Origin: Liolophura sinensis | Taxonomy: Eukaryota; Mollusca; Polyplacophora; Chitonida; Chitonidae | NCBI RefSeq assembly: GCF_032854445.1 | Contig: NC_088295.1 | Location: forward strand, 37,728,510-37,792,509 | DNA length: 64,000 bases | Reading direction: 5' to 3' | Shown: one piece after another, positions 12,301 through 19,776 of the stretch | Position numbering within the stretch: position 1 is the first letter of the stretch | Layout: every line of letters begins with the position of its first letter | Notes under the pieces: generated by a model | The model's database searches: none | The model's input: only the letters and a program-made list of their open reading frames with translations | What the model was told of the DNA's origin: nothing | Program-made: the position numbers and the translations under genes

Positions 12301-14621
12301 GGAAACACAAGCAAAAATGGCTGTGCCCTCAGGTTATAGAAAATAGTGTAGAAATGATAATTGGTGAGAGCTGACAACATGGCAAGGCTCTCAAATGTCT
12401 CATTGCACACGATTTTGCTTACTTCCAACCAGGAGTTTAGCCAGGGTGTTAGTTGAGGGTGTCTTACTTGAGTGACCCAGGACCAATAGGCCGGGGCCGA
12501 GGGGTCGCCTAGGCCCCTATATCTCCAGGACCCTAGATCACCGGAGATGCAATCTAGAGGAGTTCAGAGGTCTATAGTGGACAAAACTTAGTCAAACCAC
12601 TATTCTTCATGTTGTCATCATTTTTGTTATTTCCTCTGAAAATTTTACATGTTCATGTGAATAGGGTTCTTTTTTACAGATATATGAAGTATGAAAGTTG
12701 TCTTTGCACAAAAGGGGAATGTCATTAAAGCCTTTTTGACCTCTACATCAGTGACTTGGTACATGAATGTAAAACATGAATGTAAAACTGAATGTAAATC
12801 AGAGCTGAAATTTCTCGTGCCCTCAGTCCATTCTCCCACTCTGACTGCATACTTTACATTTCAGCGTGTGTCAGCCTAACAGTAACTTAGCCACGCAAAC
12901 GTTTTCGTTCAGCCTGCAGAAAACGTTTTTGTTTCAGTAGGGTGGATTTTAAAACATTTCGGCTCGGTAGGCTTTCTTAAACTATCGTAGTGTGCAGCTA
13001 ATTGATTTTAAAATACCCGCCTAACAAGGAATAAGGACAGAATAGCAAGGTATGGACATTTCATGTTTTTACTGATTTGTAGATCGTAAACATATACCTA
13101 TTTAGCTGGAAAATAATCTGGCTCCCGTCTCAAATTTGCTCTGCCCGTCACATTATCCGCACGCCTGGTTTGCCCGTCGCAACGGTCGGAAGACGTATGG
13201 CTGGCTAAATCCTTGCTTCAAACTGCAAAACCTTGGTTATGCTTTTAAAATTCCTGTTGGATACTATGTCGTTGCACATATACATTTGGTTCATTGTTGT
13301 CTTTTTTGTAAAAGTCTGGATGCCTCATGGTACAGACTTCTCCTCAGAACTGGTTTTCCTATCTCGCCAATGTTACTTTAATCAGAATAATTAATGTGTG
13401 CCAGAGACACTAAGTGAGGCATTGTCTGACTAAACTTGTACTGAGGCTCCACTCATCTACTTACTACACAGCTCCAGGAAAGGGACTTCACTTCATAATG
13501 ACGTTGAAATCAGGATATTTCTTTTGTTCTTTTTCTTCTTTTTTTCCCTCTTTGTCCAATGTTAATTTCATCAGAATAAGTTTTCTCCAAGACACAGTTG
13601 CAGGATGCATACACTTTGGTTACGTTCAGAGCTATGTGTTTATAGGTAGCAAAGCACAAGTACGTTCTTGGAAAGTGCCTTCAAGTAAAAACTTGATATT
13701 TATACTGTGCTTAAGTAATGAAATAAACCAACAACCTCAGACTTCAAAGTTTCAAACATTTGTCCACATTGTGTGCAGTGATGCAGGAGACGGGATTGTT
13801 ACCATGGTAATTATTTACCTGTAATCTGATTGGTCTTTTCAGATCTGTGTCAGAAAGTCAAAGATCATGATCAGGAGCAGTTGGAGAAGACGTTGCCTCA
13901 ACTAACAGACAGTGTGGAAAAGGCCACTGCTGGGTTGGAAAATTGCATAGAGCTGAAAGATATCGTCCAAGATTGGTAACTGAACAGCTTGTACCTGTGA
14001 AATATATGTACATGGCTAATACTCTCGTACAAATGAAGTGTTTTCTGGCTTTAGGCCACACCAGCTCAAATTGTTGTTTTACAGGCAGAATAAATCTTTT
14101 TCCAACCTTAGAGGAGAGTATAAAAATATAAATATAAATAAAAGTATAAAAATGTTGAAAATCATCTAATGTGTGGGAAATGTGGACTACTACAGCCAAA
14201 AAGGAAACAGGAGAATCATAAAAACATCAAGACAGGACTAAATATATGGGAAGATTTTCAGTTTTATTATTAATTCTTATTTTGATTTTTGTACTGATGG
14301 CTCACTCGTATAACACCAGATAAAACTGCTGCGGCCTTATGCCAGAGAGTTGACCCATATAGTCGTAGTTTGGCTCAGTTTTTTTACTCTGTAAATCATT
14401 TGTAATTGTCTATAATTACATTTTACGGTGTCCAGAGTTAATCAAATACATGTACCTGAATTCCTGAACCTTTTCGCATATGATAGAGCAACTTTCAGGA
14501 CACATTTTCAGATTGATTCGGTAGCAAAATTACTCCATGGTTCATTTCTTGTGGAATTTCTGCTTTCTCTTGCAGGTGGGAGCAGCCAGCCCAAAATACC
14601 ATTCCTTGGGTGAAGTTTTGA
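264..14621 (+). CDS. HAUS5: HAUS augmin-like complex subunit 5 (5'-partial, split gene)
   Basis: Augmin binds existing spindle microtubules and recruits gamma-tubulin ring complex to nucleate branches; HAUS5 is one of its coiled-coil subunits. Exons: 264 to 321 or 337 (donor unresolved), 719 or 723-900, 3496-3655, 4178-4268, 4645-4730, 5267-5431, 6198-6279, 6820-6977, 7715-7877, 8191-8271, 9291-9436, 10604-10721, 11913-12057, 13843-13975, 14576-14621. From 723 on they join in phase to 583 codons plus stop. Recognition rests on resemblance to my memory of vertebrate HAUS5: an early RTVEKIKANLALY-like stretch, long Glu/Lys/Gln-rich helices, and the C-terminal DIVQDWWEQPAQ motif. About 55 N-terminal residues should lie left of the window. 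Total length would be near the family's usual 630. The 7877 donor (GTCAGT) is weak. Introns are loaded with SINEs and minisatellites. Confidence 0.85.
461..533 (+). repeat. SINE-1 3' fragment
   Basis: Matches the 3' end of the commonest SINE of the window: GGTCGCCGCTGTCATAAAAG, then a TATTCTTGAGTATGGCGTAA block and an ACACTAATCAGATAGAT tail. 5'-truncated and diverged; lies in a HAUS5 intron. Confidence 0.6.
945..1163 (+). repeat. SINE-1 copy, diverged, missing its extreme 5' end
   Basis: Shares the body of SINE-1: GAGTTCAGGTCCAGCTCATG (B-box region), GCTTCCTCTC, TACGTGGGAAGGCC, the GGTTTCTTCCC core and the CACCAATCAGATAAATAA tail. It sits in the HAUS5 intron 901-3495, directly before a 35-bp minisatellite. 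Confidence 0.8.
1166..1500. repeat. Minisatellite, about 35-bp unit, 9-10 copies
   Basis: Successive units resemble TGTACAGTTGACTGAGCTAC followed by AGGCAGACATCAGGC. Divergence between units is moderate. Intronic in HAUS5, and it starts right after the SINE-1 tail. Confidence 0.85.
1925..1985 (+). repeat. SINE-3-like 3' fragment, degenerate
   Basis: Contains CTGGTTTCCTCCACACATAA then a GCTGACTGCCATCTTGGAAG block, resembling the core and tail of the old SINE-3 family seen at 8345-8580. A short, weak match. Confidence 0.35.
1990..3220. other. HAUS5 intron sequence with nothing recognised
   Basis: AT-rich intronic DNA. I see no exon with matching phase, no recognisable mobile element and no RNA gene. 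Confidence 0.5.
3223..3297. repeat. Short tandem repeat, 24-bp unit, 3 copies
   Basis: The unit CAAGGCTTATTCATGTCAAC + CACC occurs three times, almost without change, about 200 bp upstream of the HAUS5 exon at 3496. Confidence 0.9.
5036..5135 (+). repeat. SINE-3-like fragment, old
   Basis: GTCAGGAGGTTGGCCAGGTG and TTGATTTCTCTGGTATATGC resemble the GTCAGGAGGTTTGTCCAGTA / GGTTTACTCCAG block seen at 42066-42165. Highly diverged. Intron of HAUS5. Confidence 0.4.
6312..6400 (+). repeat. SINE-3 5'-part fragment
   Basis: GAAGACCATTTGCCTTCCAT, ATATGATGTGCATATTGCAT and GGGAAAGTTTGTGCC match the same blocks of the copies at 8345-8580 and 54080-54370. Confidence 0.5.
6563..6778 (-). repeat. SINE-1 copy, reverse orientation
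   Basis: Begins with the (TTTA)n complement of the AAATA-rich tail, then GATTGGTTTTTTACGCCATT, CCAGCATTATGGTGGAAGGA, the core, and GGCCGGAGAGGAAGCCAGCA. It ends near the B-box region, so the tRNA-like head is largely missing. Sits shortly before the HAUS5 exon at 6820. Confidence 0.85.
7141..7335 (+). repeat. SINE-3 copy, partial
   Basis: Contains GAGACCACTTGCATTCAATC, CACATGTGGGAGAGTTGGCC, AGTAACTTGCCAAGGGTCGG, TGGTTTACTC and CACCCATAAAACTGGAC, the ordered blocks of SINE-3. Intron of HAUS5. Confidence 0.6.
7546..7567 (+). repeat. Poly(A) tract, 22 A
   Basis: An uninterrupted run of 22 adenines in a HAUS5 intron; no retrosequence is recognisable immediately upstream. Confidence 0.9.
8345..8580 (+). 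repeat. SINE-3, near-complete copy
   Basis: Shows GAAGACCACTCGCCTTCCGC, CAATATGGTGTACGTATC, CACATGTGAGAAAGTCTGTC, then CAGTAGTTTTCACTGAGCAC, CTACCCATGAAACTGACCAC, CATCGTATAAGCGGAAAATT and an AACTAAATAAATCAAATAA tail. The 3' end resembles SINE-1 and SINE-2 tails, suggesting shared mobilising machinery (inference). The tRNA-like head is not clear. Confidence 0.6.
8835..8990 (-). repeat. SINE-1 copy, reverse orientation, 5'-truncated
   Basis: TTGGTGTTTTACACCGTACT, CAAGAATATTTCACTTATAT, GACGGCGTCCAGCGTTATGG and the diverged core down to CAGACCTTCCCACATAGCGC. Intron between the HAUS5 exons at 8191 and 9291. Confidence 0.85.
9762..10498. repeat. Minisatellite, 41-bp unit, about 17-18 copies
   Basis: The unit GTACCATCTGATTACCATCT + GTGAATCATATGTTTGTTGG + T repeats almost perfectly. 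Variants include TCCGTGAATCACATG and TCCAGGAATCACATG, and a few units are shortened. It ends about 100 bp before the HAUS5 exon at 10604. The unit does not resemble that exon's sequence. Confidence 0.95.
10604..10721 (+). CDS. HAUS5: HAUS5 exon whose 3' end seeds an intronic repeat array
   Basis: Acceptor TTATTATCCAG; frame STTKVSALDMLIHQIDRG...; ends ATATCCCCTGTACAAG before the donor GTATGC. The last ~27 bases plus the donor form the first unit of the tandem array that continues to about 11430, so coding and repeat sequence overlap here. The preceding exon (9291-9436) ends in phase 2 and this exon restores the frame. Confidence 0.85.
10693..11430 (+). repeat. Tandem array carrying repeated copies of a HAUS5 5' splice site
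   Basis: About 15 degenerate units of roughly 40 bp follow the pattern TGAAGAGTCTCAGATATCCC + CTTTACAAG + GTATGCATGTGTG. The first unit is the true exon end (ATGAAGAGTCTTAGATATCC) with its GTATGC donor. Several later units keep the AAG/GTATGC junction, for example near 10880, 11010, 11135, 11250 and 11350. A super-repeat of about 120 bp is visible, with three copies containing CAAGTAATTTGTGTTC or a close relative. Confidence 0.8.
12058..13842. other. Long HAUS5 intron with nothing recognised
   Basis: Intron between the exons ending 12057 and starting 13843. Several small open frames are present, but none has a recognisable family, matching exon phase or repeated element. No SINE is recognised. 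Confidence 0.5.
14576..14621 (+). CDS. HAUS5: HAUS5 terminal exon
   Basis: After the acceptor TCTCTTGCAG, the phase-2 TG from 13975 plus G make Trp, then WEQPAQNTIPWVKF and a TGA stop at 14619-14621. The joined motif DIVQDWWEQPAQ is the best single identifier of HAUS5. The protein ends about 10 residues after it, so the C-terminus is shorter than my memory of the vertebrate protein. Confidence 0.85.
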
Positions 14622-15246
14622 AAACATGAATATTCAACAATGGAAACATAAATGGACAGTCATGTCGACCAAAAATCAATCAAGAGGGTACATGACTGGG
14701 GTCTATTCATGAAGTTTAACTTGAAAGAAAATGCTCAGAAATGGAAAATGCCATTTGAAATTGTCTCAAATCTTGTATGTCATACATTGTTTGATTTCAT
14801 CCTATTATCTTGTGATCAGTCCATTTTTGGCCCATCAGCATGCAGTCCTGACAGGTATGGGGCACGTGAAAATGTCCCTTCATCCAAAACACAGTAGAAA
14901 GGAAAACCTAATAGGATAAAAGGTGTGTCCTTTGTTACTGACCAATCATATTTCTAGCTGCAGCCTTTTGAAATGACAGCAAAATAGGGTGGGGTCTCCT
15001 CCTTCTGCTTGTATGTTTACTGCACTTGTATGTTTCAAACTGATTCAACGCTAAGAATTATGTTGTATGGTCCTGTGCAGAAGCAGTTGCTGTCACGTAG
15101 GATATTATTTCCTGTGCAATTGGTTATCCACCGGTGCTGCTCTTCTGATGAATGGGAGACTATATATGTTAAATTTGATCATTTTTACCATTTAAGTATT
15201 ACTTTTATGCATGTTTGCATGTGCACTTTTTGAAATTATAACATTA

Positions 15247-15264
15247 AATAAATTAGAAAATAAA
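15247..15264 (+). terminator. Candidate poly(A) signals for HAUS5
   Basis: Two AATAAA hexamers 12 bp apart in an AT-rich stretch downstream of the HAUS5 stop. The cleavage site is not determinable from sequence alone. Confidence 0.4.
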
Positions 15265-15664
15265 ATTCATACCCGAAAAAGAAACACCTCTGTTTTATAG
15301 CAAAACATTATCATGTCATTAAGCAGAAAGTCCAACACACGAAAATTTGGCCAAATTTAACATGTATAGTTTCTTCTGATCATCAATGTACTTATTCTAT
15401 TATACAGCTGAAAATTGTTTCTGTTGGGAGAGCAACTTGGGTTGGTATTAGCCTTTCAACAAGAACAGAAACTTCGTCAATGTTTATAGGTGATTTAGTG
15501 GATTTGCCTCCCCTTGGACACTGGGGGTTTGTTGAGCCTGAAGCATAACAAACATACCATGAACATTATCATCAAGTCTGGGGGTTGTGTAAGGTATCTG
15601 AATAAGAGCAAATGTTTGATCTCGGCTCATTCCTGTTATCACCACCCATACATCCGATTGCCAT

Positions 15665-15722
15665 TGGATAGGTTTAAATATTCTTGAGCACTAAGTAAAA
15701 CGTCAGTGAAATAAATATATTT
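15665..15722 (+). repeat. SINE 3' tail fragment
   Basis: TTGGATAGGTTTAAATATTC, TTGAGCACTAAGTAAAACGT and AGTGAAATAAATATAT resemble a diverged SINE-1/SINE-3 tail. Confidence 0.4.
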
Positions 15723-16222
15723 AATCATGAAGAAAGGTGCACATGCCTCAAGTGATGTGCTTTCTCACGGCATGCATAAACTTAGTCTCTGGGATAGTGC
15801 AAAGACACAGGTACATGCACTTGTCTTAACTTTTCTGGTCTTTCTAAATGCATATATGTTGTACCTACAATTCATTTTGAAAACATTGCCCTTTATAAAG
15901 GTTAGTTCGAGGAAAATTGACGAAATGAAAGAACTGTAGAAACATTAAGCAATAGTAATAAAGCTGAATCGGGCAGAAAGCAATTGATATGAGTGATTTT
16001 GTATTTACTCTGACCATTGGCATTTCCTACAGTTTTTTGCGTCACATTGCGAGTGTTATGAATGTTTAAAGCAGCATTTCATGGAACTTTTTTTTTCTTT
16101 TTATTAAATATATCAACGGTGGTACTAGAGTGCGGGTGTACCCAAAACTGTTCCAGACGAAGCTTATTATATTGGTGTATTACATATTGCTCGTAAGGGC
16201 ACAACAAACTTTATTAGGGTGT

Positions 16223-16347
16223 GCGCCAGAGGCGAAGACTATTTAAAACGATTCGCATTGCTTTGGACACTGAACGTCATCACTTTAGAGTTTGAAAGAG
16301 TACGGTCCAGTGTATTTCGATGAGCACCAGGCCGATGTCGTTGACTC
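16223..16347 (+). repeat. Direct repeat R, left copy (unfilled site)
   Basis: Paralogous with 16482-16647: shared blocks GCGCCAGAGG, TATTTAAAAC, GCATTGCTTTGGACACTG, CACTTTAGAGTTTGAA, GTGTATTTCGATGAGCACCA and TTGACTC. Here CACTTTAGAGTTTGAA occurs once (16281-16296), marking the state before insertion. Confidence 0.8.
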
Positions 16348-16481
16348 TTTGTTAGTTTTTGTCTGATTTGCTTATCATACACCAGTATAATGTTCAGGCA
16401 GCGTTATGGTATTTTTTTGCTGGGCCATAAACCTTAGCATTATCACTCTACAAACTACTGCTTTACAGAGATTTTCTTTGT

Positions 16482-16647
16482 ACCGCCAGAGGGTATTTAA
16501 AACAAGTCGCGTTGCTTTGGACACTGTATGTAAAGAACATCAACACTTTAGAGTTTGAATGAATGATTATGGCTTAACGCCACTTTAGAGTTTGAAAGAA
16601 CACGATCCTGTGTATTTCAGTGAGCACCACGCAAATGTCATTGACTC
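16482..16647 (+). repeat. Direct repeat R, right copy (filled site)
   Basis: Second copy of the repeat at 16223-16347, offset by about 260-300 bp. It differs mainly by a duplicated CACTTTAGAGTTTGAA (16544-16559 and 16581-16596) enclosing 21 bp of SINE-2 tail. SINE-1 sequence follows directly. Confidence 0.8.
16560..16580 (-). mobile_element. Extremely truncated SINE-2 insertion (21 bp) with 16-bp target duplication
   Basis: The 21 bp begin TGAATGATTATGGCTTAACG, the reverse complement of the 3' end seen at 25281-25317 and 61483-61507 (GCGTTAAGCCATTATCATTC type). They are enclosed by perfect 16-bp duplications of CACTTTAGAGTTTGAA. Such extreme 5' truncation fits target-primed reverse transcription that stopped almost at once. 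Confidence 0.75.
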
Positions 16648-16875
16648 AGGCGGCCGAGGTGATTAGTGTGCCAGCGCGGCGTAATGACCCATGCGCCTCT
16701 TAGGAATACGGTCACTGTGAGTTGCTGGATTCCTCTTGGTCAGTGGGATGGTAGTGCTTTTCCCCCGGGCTCTATCCGGTTTCCTTTCACCATAATGCTG
16801 GTCGCCGTCGCAGAAGTGAAATATTCTTGAGTGCAGCGTAAATTACTGGTCAATCAAATAAATATATAAACAAGC
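16648..16875 (+). repeat. SINE-1, near-full but diverged
   Basis: Head GGCGGCCGAGGTGATTAGTG, then CAGCGCGGCGTAATGACCCA, the TTTCCCCCGGGCTCTATCCG core, CCATAATGCTGGTCGCCGTC and the CAATCAAATAAATATATAAA tail. Old copy. Confidence 0.85.
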
Positions 16876-17317
16876 CATTGACTGCACCATGGCGTGTGTT
16901 TCCGGAGTTAGTGAAACTGGAAAAAAGAATGTTTCTTGAACTTGAAACAAGGTGCCATGCTGCAAAGTAACGCGTCTATAACTTAGTCGCTTCTGTTCGC
17001 GTATAAGTGTGGCACCTACGAATTATGTTTAAAAAAAAAACCCCACTAAATTCATAATACTTTTATTACCAAGATGGGACTGAAATGACTGGGAAAGTCG
17101 TCAGTCAGCCTATGTAGTGGAGAGCTGGACCTATAACGCCAGGCAATGACAATGTATACTTTGTGGTTCATGAAGTGCTTTGAGCCAACATTGGAGGAAT
17201 TACAAAAGGGGTAGGGACTATGTTCTCAGAAGGGAAGAACATATAGGTCTGTTTGCAGATTGATGTATCGGCCTATATATATAGGCTATACGTGAGAATA
17301 TTAATCCATGATATCGA

Positions 17318-17505
17318 TGCCCATGTCTGTCAGTATTACCAAACTGACTTCCTCTCCGGCCGTACGTGAGAAGGTCTTCCACCAAACTGCCGATAGTCGT
17401 GGGGTTTTCCCGGGCTTTGCCCCATTTCCTCTCACAATAATGTTTGCCACTGCACGGTAAAAGTGAGATATTCTTGTGTAAAGCACTAATCAAATAAATA
17501 AATCA
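17318..17505 (+). repeat. SINE-1, partial
   Basis: TTCCTCTCCGGCCGTACGTG, AGAAGGTCTTCCACCAAACT, then the GGGTTTTCCCGGGCTTTGCC core and the CACTAATCAAATAAATAAAT tail. The head is degraded. Confidence 0.8.
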
Positions 17506-17719
17506 ATATCAACAACGCGTAGCATTCCAGGTAGTAAATCAGAAACGGTAGGCGTACATTCACCAATCAGTCGCTCGGCCTAACCAAGAAGATGACTGTA
17601 GTGGTATGCAGGAAAATATCTGGGATAGTTTGCAGAGAGAATTATTACCGTGGGTGGAAACACGTGCAGCTTTGTGGGCGTGCGAGAGTTCTTTTTCAAC
17701 GTTTACTTCTTCATACAAT

Positions 17720-17925
17720 TCTATCGGAGCGGTGCATGTTGTTCCGCGTGAATCTCATATGGAAGCTTAATTTCTTCTTGCATGCGCCTCAATAAAAAAA
17801 GGCTCCAACGACAGATTGTCTCCGTGTTTGGGAAGAGATTGAAATTCGATGGTCCTAACTCTGGAGAATATGGTGTATGATGAAAATATCTGAAGCCAGA
17901 GTCATGCACAGCGGTCATTACAACG
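17720..17925 (-). pseudogene. Mariner-type transposase relic
   Basis: The reverse strand reads GFRYFHHTPYSPELGPSNFN then LFPNTE, which resembles the conserved HPPYSPDLAPSDFxLFPxLK segment before the last catalytic Asp region of mariner transposases. The frame is lost just after (NTETICRW...), no catalytic DD(34)D set or terminal inverted repeats are visible, and only about 50 codons can be aligned by eye. A dead fragment with no expected activity. Confidence 0.65.
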
Positions 17926-18590
17926 ACAGGCTGAAGGCTACTGGAAAATTTTGTCGTCCGTCAGTAGGGGCATGCGTTTAGTTCATGATTTGAAAACTGA
18001 AAATATAGGAGGACTATGAATCTCAGTAGTTAGGCATACACTGATTCACCATTTATTTTAGGGAGGGTGTGTAAATGTTGGCCATCATGTATCATGCCTT
18101 CTTGTATGGGCCTATCACCCTCAAATTAGCATAACTGGATACAGACATATAAATTAGGCCAGCGTGTGATATGCTGTATGGCCTATGCATGGTTATCAAA
18201 AGCATAGTTTGGAGAATTGCTTGATAGGCTACACGCAATTTTTCATTGTAACTCATAAATGACTTATAGTTGGAGTTAAACTGTAGGGTCATATGGGGTC
18301 TATATCTCAGTGGTATTAACCATAGGCTACACCATGGACGAGATACGTGAAATAAATGAGGCCTACTACTTCAGCCTCACGATTTCGCATTCTGGCCGCT
18401 TTTACCTTTTCAAGAACGCCTTACGTAAGAAGCGCCACAGACAGCTTGAGTTGAAACTGTCCCAGACGAAAGACATCTTCAGGGTTTTTTGTTTTTGTTT
18501 TTTTTTTTTTTTTTTGTTTCACCACCGAAAAGGTCTGGTTAAACGTCTCTTGGCCCAAATACCCAATTCAACGACCCAACGCAGACCGCT
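17926..18590. other. Intergenic DNA, no recognised element
   Basis: Contains a T-rich run at 18497-18516 and short open frames without recognisable families. Confidence 0.4.
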
Positions 18591-18639
18591 TACAATGTGG
18601 TCGAAGGGAGAGAACTTTGTCAAATGTTTCCATTTAGCT

Positions 18640-18814
18640 AGTGCATTGTGGGAGATACCTTGTGTGCCACGTTGGTTTGCAAGTTGACGTGTAGTAGCGG
18701 GGTCGTTTTCGCTTGACGTGGAACCGATGCAGCGTAAATTACGAGTCAAAGTTGGTATGTTGTGATTTATTAAAGCTGATTTGTTCAAACCAGTCACAAG
18801 ATTTCAAGAGAAAA
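18640..18814 (+). promoter_or_regulatory. Candidate SEC31 promoter and non-coding first exon
   Basis: A candidate 5' splice site AAAAG/GTAAGA lies at 18814/18815, and a matching 5' UTR acceptor TTTTGCAG lies at 19755, 21 bp before the SEC31 ATG. This suggests a non-coding exon ending at 18814. Just upstream are TGACGTG at 18685-18691 and TGACGTGG at 18714-18721 in a locally GC-richer stretch, plus GCATTGTGGGA near 18643. TGACGTG(G/A) is the core bound by XBP1, ATF6 and CREB3-family factors that control secretory-pathway genes. The assignment is inference. Confidence 0.4.
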
Positions 18815-19776
18815 GGTAAGAACTTCTCTCATTTTATCATTGTTTATGTGACTGAAGTCAAGCTTTCCGTAGCCGGTTTTTACTCGGATGTATCGGCATC
18901 TGGATGCCATCTCAACAACAACAACAACAGCTGTACAGTGTACAGCCGGTTGTTCAAATTGCGCTAGACTTTGTTTCGTGCGGAAGATGCATTTGCAAGC
19001 GCGGGTGTTAGCGAAGCTGGGAACGTAATTTGTCATGAGTTATCAGTTTATTATGTCAGGAAGTGTAAGGATAAAGTTCCTAAGTGTAGACCGGTGTCCT
19101 GTCATTGTCATTTGGACGCAACTGTGGACGGTCAGTGTTTTGAAAGCTGTAGGCCCTATTGCTATCAAATCAATATGTAGACTTAGTACTTGTTGGGATG
19201 ATTTGCATTGGTTCTCAGGTCAAGTAAAGTAAATGATTGAATGCAAATAATTTATGAATCACCGTCATAAATGCCATTTGGCTAAAAGATGGTATTTGAG
19301 ACCATGGACGTACAGGAATTCGCCCCAGATTCGTCTGTGCGGCGGTGAAAACATTGCCTGATTAAATAATGTGGGAGTTAATACAAAACTCTGCTTCACA
19401 GACTCCAAAACCAGCTTTTGTTAACATTCACATTTCACCTTTGGTGTGCAAATTGTTCATGTTCTATAATTTTCAGTTATTAGTTATTATCAGCTGTAGC
19501 TCTCATAAATTCATCCAGAGCTGTTCATTTATTTATATCACCTCATTGTCTTATTGCCACTGCCTCATGAGAGTGAAGTGTGCGGATGTGCATGGTCTCG
19601 AATATGACCTGTATATTTCAATTTACTCCAGGTATCACTCTAACTGAGCTCTATGACATGTGAATACCTTATGAAACCCATTGCCCTATACAGTATGATT
19701 CTGTTTTGTAGTTCTTACTTAATGAGGGAAAGGCCACATTGAATGTCTTTTGCAGATTAGTAAATAACAGGAAAAG

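Larger units (their letters stand above)
14622..16200. other. HAUS5 3' UTR and intergenic DNA
   Basis: AATAAA signals at 15247-15252 and 15259-15264 could end the HAUS5 mRNA about 640 nt past the stop. A diverged SINE-1 3' tail lies at 15665-15722. I see nothing else. Confidence 0.45.

Noticed and set aside
13414..14199. Open frames around 13.4-14.2 kb on both strands
   Set aside because: Intronic or overlapping the HAUS5 exon 13843-13975 in other frames; no family.
18310..18687. 125-codon forward open frame with a Phe run
   Set aside because: The Phe run is a T tract; no family recognised, and it overlaps the likely SEC31 promoter.
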